In this document: in pieces, positions 7,177 through 16,232 of the stretch
Position numbering within the stretch: position 1 is the stretch's first letter
Layout of the letters: each line of letters starts with the position of its first letter
NCBI RefSeq assembly: GCF_000745015.1
Contig: NZ_JQNA01000002.1
Span: 5,084,001-5,148,000, forward strand
Direction: 5' to 3'
Length of the DNA: 64,000 nt
Source: Burkholderia sp. 9120
GTDB lineage: Bacteria; Pseudomonadota; Gammaproteobacteria; Burkholderiales; Burkholderiaceae
Program-made: the position numbers and the translations under genes
Notes under the pieces: generated by a model
Told to the model about the DNA's origin: nothing
What the model saw: the letters and a program-made list of their open reading frames with translations, nothing else
Database searches by the model: none

Positions 7177-9993
7177 TTACCCTTTCGCGTCGAATACCTG
7201 AATGTGGGCGATGTGCATGGCGTCGCGAGCCAGCAGATCCGTCAGCCCTTCACTGTCGGATGTGCCGGTGATTTTCTGACCATCGCGCAACGTGATTTCG
7301 TACGGGCGATTCGGCACCGGGTGCGCTGCCGCGCGTCCGTTTTCGCCATCACGCGATCCACTCGATCCCCCGTCCGTGCCTGAGTAACGCAAGCGGAATT
7401 TCTGATCCGCACCGGCGTCGCTGAACGCGGGTGGGCTCACGTGATCGGTATCGGGGTCGAGGAAATCGTGGCTGGCCGCATGGGCAACAAAAGATCCACT
7501 GGATCCCACGCGAACACCGCCACCGACCTGCAAATAGCTGCCATCTTCCGCAACCAGTCGAATGGTTTTTCCGGAGACGATCACGTCATCGCCCACCGAA
7601 CTGACGTGGACGGACTTCTGCCCTGTCACCGTCACCGTGTCCTGCTGTGCCTGCACGACAACCGGTCCATCGCCGGCGATCGCATGCACGCCCTCGCCGC
7701 GACCGAACACATGGACGCCCTGCCCGGCCGACGCCAGCAAACGCTGCCCGCTCAACAGTTGCAGGTTTTGCTGAGCGACCTGATCGATGTTCTCGCCCGC
7801 GTAGGTCACGTGCGTCTTCGGCGTGAGGTTCACCGACCCGGCTTGCGCGCCTAACGCCATCAGGCCATGTGAACGAGACGTACCCGCCGATTTCCCATCG
7901 CCGACGCCGGGCGTCCACTCCTCGAAAGCCGACGCGACGGCATGCTGTCCCGAGGCATCCGGCGACTGGCCGCCGTGTTGACCCGCGTAGTCGCCCAGCG
8001 ACTTGAACAGGTTCGTGCATTCGCCAAGCAGTTGAAGTAATTCGTCGCGATCGAGCTGACCACCGCTCGCCTGTGTGCGAGCATAGGTCGTTAGCAAAAT
8101 GCCTTGCGCCGCCCGCAATGCGGCCGCCGCGTCCGTGCGCAGCTCCGCGCCTTCACCGCGATGCTGTCCATAGCCGTTGTCTCGCGGATGGGTCAGATAC
8201 CCCAGGTTCAACTGCGAGTCCCCATGCTGACTCGCCAGTTGCACGCTGATCTGCTGCGGCGTGTCGTCGAACCTCAATTGCCCGCCGTAGCGGTTTCCCT
8301 TGATTTCACGGGTTTTGACTCCGGACAAGTAACGATTGCCCGGCAACGCGCCGGTATGGCTGAATCGGGTCGGCGTGTTCTTGCCGTTCGACACGACGCC
8401 CAGGATCACCAGACGATCAGGGTCTCCGCCGATGCTGCCCAACAGCACTTCCATTCCCGCGCGGGGGATGAATGTTTGTCCGAAGCTCTCGCCTGCCAGG
8501 CCCGAGGCGACGCGCAACGGCGCGCTGTCGCCGGGATAGCCTTTTGTGCCGACGCCCTGTGCATGAGCGTGATCGACGGGATCCAGTCCCTGGATCTGCA
8601 CGAAGACGCGGCCGAGCTCATCGCAGGTCACCTCGTCGCCCTCTTGTGCGACCACGACGCCCGTTAGCAGATGCGTCGGCGGCAGGTCGAACGTGGGGTC
8701 GTACGCAGGCGTGAGCGGCACGCCGCGTCGCACGCAGGTGAAGGTGTTTTTGTAGCGCGTGTCCTGCTCGCACGATATCGTCAGTACCGGCGTGGATGTC
8801 GGAAGGACAAGATGATGGCTCGCCTGGAACAGCGCCAGTGCCCGCTCCGTCAGCCCCTTCGGCAGGTTGTTCCAAACGTCGTGCGTGAGCGATGTAATTA
8901 CGAACTGCCGCCTCTCTGCGGGCTGCATGTCGAGTACTGGGTCGCCCGTCAGCGTGAACCAGTGGCCGACCGCGAGATCGCGTATGCCGCTGACTCCGTC
9001 GTACTGTTCGGCCTCGAACTCATGCGCGAGCATCCGGTCGCGCGTGATGCGATCGTGATCTTTCCAGGAATCGCCGACGTGAGGAATCTCGATTGCGACG
9101 TCGGTCAGTAGCGAGGCGAGGTCGTTGCCCGATTCGCCCTGGTCGATGTTGGCTATCGCGATCGATTCGTCGATGCGGGCCTTCTTGTAGTCCCATGACG
9201 GACGGCTGGTTCTTCCCGGAATCAGACGTTGGTGTAGCGCGAAGAGCGTGACCGTGTCGCGCTGCTCGGTGCCGGCGTCGCGCGGATGCAAGCGAACCGC
9301 GCCTGCGGGGGCCTGCTTCAGTCGCAATGGGTTGTCGCAGAACACCAGTGAGTGCACGGGTGCGTCGTCGGTGATGCGGCTTTGCTTCGCGAGGCCTGTC
9401 TTTGCGAATACCGTGATGCCTTCGCGACGCAGCAGTCGACGGATGAACGCTGCGTCCGGTTCGTTTGCTTGTCGTGTGATTTCGCGCACGGGGTATCGGT
9501 TCGCGTCGAGCTTCGATAGGTCGAACTCGAACGCGCGGGCTAGTGTTGGACTACGTTGTCGCCATTCGCTCAGCAGGATCGAGAGAACGTCGATAACGGT
9601 TTTGCCGCGGAATAGTCGCGAGTTAGTGCGCTTTTCCATTAACGACAACGCGTCGCAAACCTTTAGCTGATAGACGGTGAGATCGCCGTCGCTTTGTCCC
9701 GTCTGCACCTGCTTGATGATCGTGTTGATCGTGTGAAGTTGGCCACGGTCGGTCACGATTCGCACGGAGACGGGCAGACCGATGAATAGCGTCGGAGAGA
9801 GGTTGTCGTGGGCCGATACGCACGTGAGATGGCCGCTGATGCCGCTCATCAGGCTTTCGTGGAGGGTGGCGTGCTGGAGGGCTAGCAGGTGGCCTACGGT
9901 GCGTTGGGCTCGCCCGAAGTTCAAACCGACAGGACGGTTGTTCCAGTCGACCGCGCCTGTGGCGAAGCTTTTTAAGGTTTGGTTGGTAGACAC
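7177..9993 (-). CDS. vgrG: VgrG spike protein with DUF2345 and C-terminal extension
   Basis: 938-aa T6SS spike protein. Residues ~1-450 match the gp27-like base (HLLALQHATLHESLMSG start, FIRRLLRREGITVF). The gp5-like OB region follows (GRVFVQIQGLDP, FIPRAGMEVLLGSIGGDPDRLVILG). Then comes the DUF2345 beta-helix with repeated short hydrophobic repeats (VHVFGRGEGVHAIAG, VSGKTIRLVAEDGS). A ~70-residue tail after a Gly/Ser linker carries YEITLRDGQKITGTSDSEG, resembling small transthyretin-like docking modules. GTG start with GGGGGAAA upstream. No HExxH protease motif was seen. It heads the tle3-tla3-PAAR run and probably carries the Tle3 effector. Confidence 0.95.
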   Translation of the reverse strand: MSTNQTLKSFATGAVDWNNRPVGLNFGRAQRTVGHLLALQHATLHESLMSGISGHLTCVSAHDNLSPTLFIGLPVSVRIVTDRGQLHTINTIIKQVQTGQSDGDLTVYQLKVCDALSLMEKRTNSRLFRGKTVIDVLSILLSEWRQRSPTLARAFEFDLSKLDANRYPVREITRQANEPDAAFIRRLLRREGITVFAKTGLAKQSRITDDAPVHSLVFCDNPLRLKQAPAGAVRLHPRDAGTEQRDTVTLFALHQRLIPGRTSRPSWDYKKARIDESIAIANIDQGESGNDLASLLTDVAIEIPHVGDSWKDHDRITRDRMLAHEFEAEQYDGVSGIRDLAVGHWFTLTGDPVLDMQPAERRQFVITSLTHDVWNNLPKGLTERALALFQASHHLVLPTSTPVLTISCEQDTRYKNTFTCVRRGVPLTPAYDPTFDLPPTHLLTGVVVAQEGDEVTCDELGRVFVQIQGLDPVDHAHAQGVGTKGYPGDSAPLRVASGLAGESFGQTFIPRAGMEVLLGSIGGDPDRLVILGVVSNGKNTPTRFSHTGALPGNRYLSGVKTREIKGNRYGGQLRFDDTPQQISVQLASQHGDSQLNLGYLTHPRDNGYGQHRGEGAELRTDAAAALRAAQGILLTTYARTQASGGQLDRDELLQLLGECTNLFKSLGDYAGQHGGQSPDASGQHAVASAFEEWTPGVGDGKSAGTSRSHGLMALGAQAGSVNLTPKTHVTYAGENIDQVAQQNLQLLSGQRLLASAGQGVHVFGRGEGVHAIAGDGPVVVQAQQDTVTVTGQKSVHVSSVGDDVIVSGKTIRLVAEDGSYLQVGGGVRVGSSGSFVAHAASHDFLDPDTDHVSPPAFSDAGADQKFRLRYSGTDGGSSGSRDGENGRAAAHPVPNRPYEITLRDGQKITGTSDSEGLTDLLARDAMHIAHIQVFDAKG

Positions 9994-10040
9994 AGGTTTC
10001 CCCCGCTATCGATGAAAACGTATGAGATTGCGTGGGCCGC

Positions 10041-10721
10041 TCAGGCAAATATCTGACGCTGCACGAAATGCCAACGTGCCGCTTCCGGGTCGTATAAGGC
10101 CAATTGCTTCGCTTCGTTGGGGGCGAATTGGATCAATGGCGGGTTATCGCGCAAGCCGAACGCTCGCTCCAACGCATCTCGCGCGGAAGCCGGCGCATCA
10201 AGCCACTGCCGCACCGCTTTCTGCGTTTCGCGCCAGGCAAACAGGCCGGCCTGCTGATGTAGGGCGTCGATGATCGTCCACACATCGGAGTCGATCTGGA
10301 GCGACTGCTGATCACTATCACCACGCGGACGCCTGCCTTGCGTCAAGGTCAGGCGTGTCAGACAGCCGTTTTCCCGTACGACGAGCCGATAGTCGTGCGC
10401 TAACCACGCTAAGTGAAATGACAACGGCCGCTGGAATCCCCGGCAGGAGAGAAAGGCTTCCGGCGCGACGTCCCTCACAGGCCAGATTTCGAAATGCACT
10501 GACAGCTCCTGAGGAATCAGGCCGAGACCGTCGAGCATCGCATCGAATGGGGAAAGGAAGCAGCGAACGGCGTGCCCTACCGACGTTCGATCGGTGAAAA
10601 GCGTGATGGATTGGTTGTGGTCCGATTGCGTTAGTTGCACGGACATTTCCGGGTTGACGGAGTACGCCTCACTGCTGCTTTGTTCGAAGCGCTTTCTTGC
10701 TTGATCCTGATTGCTGCCCAT
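10041..10721 (-). CDS. Hypothetical protein upstream of vgrG
   Basis: Unrecognised 226-aa soluble protein, no signal peptide or membrane segment. The ATG is preceded by GGGAG at 7 bp. Tryptophan-rich segments (FEIWPVRDV, FHLAWLAHDYRLVV, ARWHFVQRQIF) and an acidic Asp/Glu pattern are visible. It is the first gene of the minus-strand T6SS island, 47 bp before vgrG, so a chaperone or loading factor is possible. It does not show features I would recognise as DUF4123 or DUF1795 (EagR) adaptors. Confidence 0.7.
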   Translation of the reverse strand: MGSNQDQARKRFEQSSSEAYSVNPEMSVQLTQSDHNQSITLFTDRTSVGHAVRCFLSPFDAMLDGLGLIPQELSVHFEIWPVRDVAPEAFLSCRGFQRPLSFHLAWLAHDYRLVVRENGCLTRLTLTQGRRPRGDSDQQSLQIDSDVWTIIDALHQQAGLFAWRETQKAVRQWLDAPASARDALERAFGLRDNPPLIQFAPNEAKQLALYDPEAARWHFVQRQIFA

Positions 10722-11070
10722 TCCGCCGCTCCCACTCGCGTGAAATTACGCCCACGCGGTTGATGATTGAGCGGCGGATTCTAGAGGGTTCCTAAGCTAA
10801 TTTTGGTAAAGATTGGTCAAGGTTTTTGGGGGTTATGCTGGATCGTGGTTTTGGTGCTGAGGGAGTTTAGAAACGGATCAGATAAATCTGTCCGATTTGA
10901 CGATGGAGTAGGAATTCACTCAAAGCAGGTGAAGTGGCGCTAACGCGCCGCCGTCGACTCTTCGATGCCGTGGCGCACATAGTGGTCATCTGCACATAGA
11001 CCTTTTGCGGGATGGCATCCGCAGAATATCCATATTGCATGAGATAAATTTTGGAATTTTCCTCCGCAGG

Positions 11071-11187
11071 TTATTCGCCCTTAGTGTTCGAAAGACTCCG
11101 CAGTGTCGGCTTATACGTTTCGCCATCCTGCACCATCACCGAACAGTTGAATTTCTCGTCGAGGTGGAATGGGCCACCAAATGCAAT
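11071..11187 (-). pseudogene. Short coding-like remnant
   Basis: One minus frame gives a protein-like C-terminus ending FNCSVMVQDGETYKPTLRSL followed by SNTKGE and TAA, without a start codon in frame. An ATG at 11215 in the neighbouring frame (MGVRVKTIVD) could be the start of the same gene after a 1-base frameshift. It could equally be chance; the family is unknown. Confidence 0.2.
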
Positions 11188-11440
11188 CTACTATTGTCTT
11201 CACTCGGACACCCATGCGTCGGCACCGCCCCGTGAGCAGTCATCCGTCAGTGAAAGACTAGTTCCCTCATGGGCCGAAGCGGACATACGGGGACTGCTAA
11301 CGGAACGCCGGCTGTGAGTTGTCCCCTAGATGCTCGAAGTTCCATAACCGCGAACGCCCAGAGTCACTGCCAGTGAATCCATGGCGTCAAACCTTTGCGG
11401 CCTTTCGACGCCGTATGATGTGGCCTCAGGAGGCGAACCA

Positions 11441-11476
11441 ATGATGGGAAACTCGGTTCCGAAACAGACAAATTGA
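11441..11476 (+). CDS. Possible 11-residue leader peptide before the Gabija genes
   Basis: ATG ATG followed by ten codons and TGA encode MMGNSVPKQTN. A perfect AGGAGG lies 7 bp upstream, far better than the ribosome binding site of the OLD-nuclease gene 45 bp downstream. The AGGAGG overlaps a tight inverted repeat GCCTC-AG-GAGGC (11423-11434) that could hide it. It may be a regulatory leader or a decayed start. Confidence 0.3.
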   Translation: MMGNSVPKQTN

Positions 11477-11521
11477 TGTGGTTTGCAGTATGCTTTCCAC
11501 ACAAGCGGCGAGACCAAAATA

Positions 11522-13678
11522 ATGCACATTGCAAAGCTAACACTTATAAACTACCGAAATTTCTCTCGGACGACGCTCACATTTCAGAAGGGAGTCAATA
11601 CGATCATCGGTGAGAATGGCTCTGGAAAGACAAACCTTTTTCGCGCGATTCGCTTGCTTCTGGATGACAACATGGTGCGGTTGTCATATAGACTGGATGA
11701 CATAGACTTCCATAGAGGTCTTGGACAATGGCGGGGTCATTGGATCGTCATCAGTCTTGAATTTTCCGATATTGGCCCGGCGGAGGCAATTCAGGCGCTC
11801 TTCCTTCATGCTGCGGGCGTGGTACCGGCAGTAGGAGTTGTTCCAGAGAATGTCATCGGCCGGGCAACTTACAATCTTATTTTTCGCCCAAAAAAGGAAA
11901 TTCGCCTCAAGTTTTCGGCACTTGATGACGGCGACACAGCTTCACTTGCGCTGATACGCAACAGTATCACGATCGATGACTATGAGACGCTATTCACAGG
12001 AAGAAGCGAAGCTAATTTCGCCGACCCACTAGTTTATAACGCAATCGTTGGAGATTTTGAGCAAGCGATTTTCAGTGAAGAGGTGGACGATCCGCGCATC
12101 GGCGCTCGGGTGCCGCAGATACTTTCCCTCACGAAAGAAGTATCCTTTACATATATTCAAGCGCTTCGCGATGTTGTTTCTGAATTTCACAACAATCGTA
12201 CTAACCCTCTTTTAAATTTGCTTAAGAGTAAAAGTGGGGAAATCGCTTCCGCGACGATGGCGCCGATTGTTGAAAAGGTGCAAGATCTCAACGCTTCTAT
12301 CGAAGCATTAGAGGATGTTCAAACAGTCCGATCGGACATCCGAAAAACCATTAAGGATGCGGCTGGAGAGACATATTCCCCAGCCTCGCTTTCTATCAAA
12401 TCTGATCTTTCTGACGAAGCAGACAAGCTATTTCAGTCGCTTCGTCTTTTCGTGGGAGAGTCAGATGAGAATTATGAAGGCACCATACAGGAATTAAGTC
12501 TTGGTGGAGCAAACCTTATTTATCTTACCTTGAAGCTACTGGAATTTAAGTACCAGAAGATACGCGAGTCCATCGCAAATTTTCTTCTAATCGAAGAGCC
12601 AGAAGCACATATCCATACGCACATACAAAAAACTTTATTTGACAGGATAGCCTACACTGATACTCAAATCATCTACTCGACGCATTCAACTCACATCTCA
12701 GAGGTAAGCAAGGTAAGCAGCGTCAACATCCTAGGAAGGAGTGGCGAGGCATGTGAGGCTTACCAGCCCGCGACGGGCTTGGAGCCTACCCAGATTGGCA
12801 ATGTCCAAAGATATCTAGACGCGGTGCGTAGCAATCTCCTGTTTGCCAAGAGCGTAGTACTCGTTGAAGGAGACGCCGAAGAAATCCTTATCCCAGTTTT
12901 ATTTAAACAGGTTCTCGGCTTGAGCCTAGATGAGCTGGGCATCAGCCTCATCAATATTCGTAGCACGGGATTTAAGAATGTCGCGCTGCTCTTTCACGAT
13001 CAGAGAATTCGCAAACGATGCAGCATTGTCACGGACCTTGACAGCGTGTTTATCGACACGGCGCCAGTTGCCGCCGACTCTGATTCCGAGGCGCGCTTTA
13101 AGAGAAAGTGTCAGGGTGCTCACGAAGATGGTGCCGAGCGGAAGGTGGCACTAGATGCATTCGTTGCAGGCAATCAGTGGCTTTCTGTTTTCTACGCAAC
13201 GCATACTTTCGAGGTCGATTTCATTCTGGCTGGCAACGTCGAGCACGCGTGTGCTGCTGTGCCCAAAGTCTATGTGGATCCTGCGACGCGGACTGACGCG
13301 GAGAACGACCTGCGATCAGGAGACAAGTCAAGGTACGGAAAACGTATCTTGACGATGGCAAGTAATCAAGGAAAAGGTTGGTTTGCGATTCTATTGAGCG
13401 AGGTGGTTGACCACACCACGACCATTCCTCTCTATATACGAGACGCTATTTTCTTCACGCGACCCGCATTGTCGCGAGAAATCTATTTCAATATTTATAA
13501 CTATCGGCTGACCCTTGCACGAGAACGCAACGCAATAACGGCCGCTGCGGTGCATGCCGGCGAGACGGTGCTGCGGCGCTATCGCATCGGCGATGCTGAT
13601 TTGAACACCCTTAAGGCAGGAATGGTCCATATTCTTCCGGGGGATCAGATCCACCAAATCTTGGAGGGCGTTGGTTGA
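11522..13678 (+). CDS. gajA: OLD-family ATPase/TOPRIM nuclease (GajA-like)
   Basis: 718 aa from the ATG at 11522, chosen because the conserved SMC/OLD start IAKLTLINYRNF begins there. N-terminal ABC-type ATPase: Walker A GENGSGKT at residues 30-37, signature ELSLGGANL, Walker B FLLIEEPEAHIH, and IIYSTHS switch His. C-terminal TOPRIM domain: VVLVEGDAEE (catalytic Glu), SIVTDLDS (Asp-x-Asp), THTFEVDF, and a GKGWFA motif typical of OLD nucleases. In Gabija, GajA is a DNA-nicking nuclease controlled by nucleotide binding. Its stop overlaps the start of the helicase gene (TGATG), so the pair is translationally coupled. Longer than the ~580-aa Bacillus GajA. GC and codon use are lower than in its neighbours, suggesting transfer. 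Confidence 0.9.
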   Translation: MHIAKLTLINYRNFSRTTLTFQKGVNTIIGENGSGKTNLFRAIRLLLDDNMVRLSYRLDDIDFHRGLGQWRGHWIVISLEFSDIGPAEAIQALFLHAAGVVPAVGVVPENVIGRATYNLIFRPKKEIRLKFSALDDGDTASLALIRNSITIDDYETLFTGRSEANFADPLVYNAIVGDFEQAIFSEEVDDPRIGARVPQILSLTKEVSFTYIQALRDVVSEFHNNRTNPLLNLLKSKSGEIASATMAPIVEKVQDLNASIEALEDVQTVRSDIRKTIKDAAGETYSPASLSIKSDLSDEADKLFQSLRLFVGESDENYEGTIQELSLGGANLIYLTLKLLEFKYQKIRESIANFLLIEEPEAHIHTHIQKTLFDRIAYTDTQIIYSTHSTHISEVSKVSSVNILGRSGEACEAYQPATGLEPTQIGNVQRYLDAVRSNLLFAKSVVLVEGDAEEILIPVLFKQVLGLSLDELGISLINIRSTGFKNVALLFHDQRIRKRCSIVTDLDSVFIDTAPVAADSDSEARFKRKCQGAHEDGAERKVALDAFVAGNQWLSVFYATHTFEVDFILAGNVEHACAAVPKVYVDPATRTDAENDLRSGDKSRYGKRILTMASNQGKGWFAILLSEVVDHTTTIPLYIRDAIFFTRPALSREIYFNIYNYRLTLARERNAITAAAVHAGETVLRRYRIGDADLNTLKAGMVHILPGDQIHQILEGVG

Positions 13679-15474
13679 TGTTCGCATGGACAGAGCGCGA
13701 GCTAAACGCCGAACAAGCTGCCGCAGTATGTCTGCCCGGCAGCGTCTTTTTGGTTGCCTGTCCCGGAAGCGGAAAGACGAGGACACTGACATACAAGATC
13801 GCGTACGAACTATCTCGGCTGGAATCGGACCGCAAGTTTGTGATTGCGATAACGTATACCAATCGCGCAGCAGATGAAATTGTTACGCGCATCGAGGAAC
13901 TGGGTGTCGATACAGCCAGACTTTGGATTGGGACAATTCACGCCTTTTGTCTGGAATGGATACTCAAACCCTACGGAATTTACGAGGCTAGATTAGCTAA
14001 TGGATTCCGAGTAATTGATCTGCACGAGAAAGAAACTCTGCTGGAACAGCTCTGTGCACCTTATGTAGCGCAGCGAGTGTCACACTTTGACTGCGAGTAC
14101 TACGTGACTAGCGAAGGGGTTAAACTGGGTTGCCCGAACGTCGGAAAACACAATGCTATCAAGCTAATTCTCAAGGAATATTTTAAGGCGATTCGGAAGA
14201 ACAGGCAAATCGACTTTGAATTGATTCTTTGGTTTGCGAACCGCCTCATTGTTGCATACCCGAGTATCAGTGGCCTGTTATCGAAATTATTTTCGATCGT
14301 ATTGGTCGATGAGTATCAAGACACCAAAGAAATTCAGTATAAGATCATTGGCTCAATCCTTCGTACCGGCGCAGGTCATACCCGATTGTTCATGGTAGGT
14401 GATCCGAATCAGGCGATCTACGGGTCACTCGGAGGGTATCCGATTCCCCTGGATGAACTTCGCCTCTTGACTGGGATACCTATCGATAACCTGGAGCTAT
14501 CAAGAAACTATCGATCATCGCAACGCATTATTGATTACTTCGGGAATTTTAATGTATATGGAACCCAAATTGAGGCCTCCGGCGAAGAGCGACTGTACCA
14601 AAGCCTCGTTACCTACAATCGAAATTTGACAAAATCTGATCTCGTGACGGAGATTGCGCGGCTGATTCGGCACAACATCCAAACGTTGGGTTTTTCACCG
14701 CGTGAGATATGTGTCTTAGCTCCGCAGTGGAATCATTTAGCTGCAATGACACGCCGCTTAGTCACTGAGGTGCCGGAATACCAATTTGATGGCCCAGGCA
14801 TGGTCCCCTTTGCACGCGATATCGAGAATTTCTGGTACAAACTTGCACGCTTGGCACTAACTGAACCTTCGCCACAGATGTACATTCGCCGCCTACGTTG
14901 GGCGGGCGAGGTATTGGCGGCACTATCTGAGGCAGGCGTGGTGAAGCGAGACTTGGATCGAAAGGGTTTTCTGAAGCATTGCAATGCCATAGCAATTGAA
15001 GAGGTCGACGGCTTGTCATATCTGCAAGTGTTCTTTGATTCTCTATTTTTTCGTCTTGGCATTAACTACCATATATATGCGCAGCTGGAGGAGCACCATG
15101 CTGCCTTCTTTACTAGTTCGCTTATGCGGATAGAACGCTTGGAGAGGGAGGGGGTCGATGGCATCCGGGATGTGGCGTTCTTCCGCAAGGTTTTTCAGAA
15201 TCGCTCAGGAATAACTGTTTCAACGATCCACGGCGTCAAAGGCGCGGAATTCGATGTAGTGATCGCATATGCGCTGTTAGAGGGAATGATTCCACATTTC
15301 AATGACCCAAATGGCGCATTGAGTGCGCGGAAGCTGGTATATGTGGCCAGCTCCCGCGCAAGAAAGAACCTTCACCTGTTCTCGGAAACGGGCAGAAGAA
15401 GAGGGGGTGGATTCGGGGAGTACACGCCTACGCAAGTTCTAGCTGATTGCGCTTTCGACTACGACATTATTTGA
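13678..15474 (+). CDS. gajB: UvrD/Rep-like superfamily 1 helicase (GajB-like)
   Basis: 598 aa from ATG 13678, which overlaps the gajA stop. All SF1A helicase motifs are visible: Walker A ACPGSGKT at residues 27-34, Ia AITYTNRAADEI, Ib GTIHAFCLEW, II LVDEYQD, III MVGDPNQAIYGS, IV LSRNYRSSQRI, V TVSTIHGVKGAEFD, VI LVYVASSRARKNLH. With the adjacent OLD nuclease this is the two-gene Gabija arrangement, in which GajB joins GajA in a defence complex against phage. A solitary repair helicase is unlikely given the overlap. Some longer insertions relative to the ~500-aa founding GajB are present. Confidence 0.9.
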   Translation: MFAWTERELNAEQAAAVCLPGSVFLVACPGSGKTRTLTYKIAYELSRLESDRKFVIAITYTNRAADEIVTRIEELGVDTARLWIGTIHAFCLEWILKPYGIYEARLANGFRVIDLHEKETLLEQLCAPYVAQRVSHFDCEYYVTSEGVKLGCPNVGKHNAIKLILKEYFKAIRKNRQIDFELILWFANRLIVAYPSISGLLSKLFSIVLVDEYQDTKEIQYKIIGSILRTGAGHTRLFMVGDPNQAIYGSLGGYPIPLDELRLLTGIPIDNLELSRNYRSSQRIIDYFGNFNVYGTQIEASGEERLYQSLVTYNRNLTKSDLVTEIARLIRHNIQTLGFSPREICVLAPQWNHLAAMTRRLVTEVPEYQFDGPGMVPFARDIENFWYKLARLALTEPSPQMYIRRLRWAGEVLAALSEAGVVKRDLDRKGFLKHCNAIAIEEVDGLSYLQVFFDSLFFRLGINYHIYAQLEEHHAAFFTSSLMRIERLEREGVDGIRDVAFFRKVFQNRSGITVSTIHGVKGAEFDVVIAYALLEGMIPHFNDPNGALSARKLVYVASSRARKNLHLFSETGRRRGGGFGEYTPTQVLADCAFDYDII

Positions 15475-16101
15475 TCAACGCTAGCAATCATTATGTCTGT
15501 CGGTTTTTTCGGCCGACACTTGGCAGCATGCACTAACACTCGCTGAAGGCTCAGATCGGCTAAATACTGTCGTTACGGCAACCGCAGCTTGCAAGTGAAC
15601 GATATACGTTCCCTGCTGGCAAAATTGACATCGCGACAGTGGAGCCCTCAATGTCCGGAACCCGGCCTGTAGCCGTCTCATTGACTCTGATACCTGAAAG
15701 TCCGTAAGGGCCGATTAGTTGCCAACAAAGCGGACCGGCCCTGCTTGCCAATACACCTCGCCGATTACCTTAGGCGCAACTAGGCCATACGTCGACCATG
15801 AGTTTTCTTGCCATGTTCCGCGCGGGAACGTTGGTCGCAATGCTCCACACTGCTTCACTGGACGCGCGCTCAGACTCACACCCTGCTGCGCACTAAAGCC
15901 CAAAATCTGAACGAGCCTTCGCCGACCACCACGCGCACCAATTTAGCCCATTGAGTTGATCACTCGCACCCCGCCCTCCCTTACAATTTCCAAGCCATCG
16001 GGACACGCCCAATGGTCAGGTTTGGAAGCCTGTCCGCTACTGACCGCGCACACCCACGTAACGTGGTTCATGCGTCTATCGCTGCACGTCTATATCTATG
16101 G
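15475..16101. other. Intergenic region after the defence genes
   Basis: About 630 bp with no gene I can support. Immediately after the helicase stop is a hairpin TGTCGG-(9)-CCGACA around 15500-15530 whose loop, not its tail, holds the T run, so it is a poor terminator. GC rises back toward the window norm across this stretch. No integrase, att repeat or tRNA was recognised. Confidence 0.4.
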
Positions 16102-16175
16102 GCGGGCGGTGACGAGGGAGCCGCGAGGCTCGCCGGTTTGGTAGCGACGGTCTTCCAACCTCGTCACACGCCCGC
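16102..16175 (+). ncRNA. Candidate three-way-junction structured RNA element
   Basis: Outer stem: 16102-16117 (GCGGGCGGTGACGAGG) pairs with 16159-16175 with a single 1-nt bulge. Inside it, 16118-16131 is a perfect hairpin GAGCC-GCGA-GGCTC with a GNRA tetraloop, and TTGG (16138-16141) can pair with CCAA (16155-16158). The element ends about 57 bp before the start of the small basic protein gene at 16233, so it may be a 5' leader or an independent RNA. It could also act as a DNA cruciform. Strand is assumed from the downstream gene. Confidence 0.45.
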
Positions 16176-16232
16176 TCACCATCTACCCAGCAAGTGTCGG
16201 GCGATCCTCAAAGCATCCGGGAGATCGCAACC

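Larger units (their letters stand above)
10722..11521. other. Intergenic region between T6SS island and defence genes
   Basis: About 800 bp of lower GC with no intact gene. It contains an imperfect hairpin at 10874-10894 (CGGATCAGAT-AA-ATCTG-TCCG), a probable short decayed coding fragment on the minus strand near 11071-11187, and a short leader ORF just before the OLD-nuclease gene. Promoters for both flanking operons should lie here, but no clear -35/-10 pair could be assigned. Confidence 0.5.

Noticed and set aside
11326-11529. 67-codon minus frame before gajA
   Set aside because: Starts at the gajA start region on the opposite strand, no ribosome site and no recognisable sequence.
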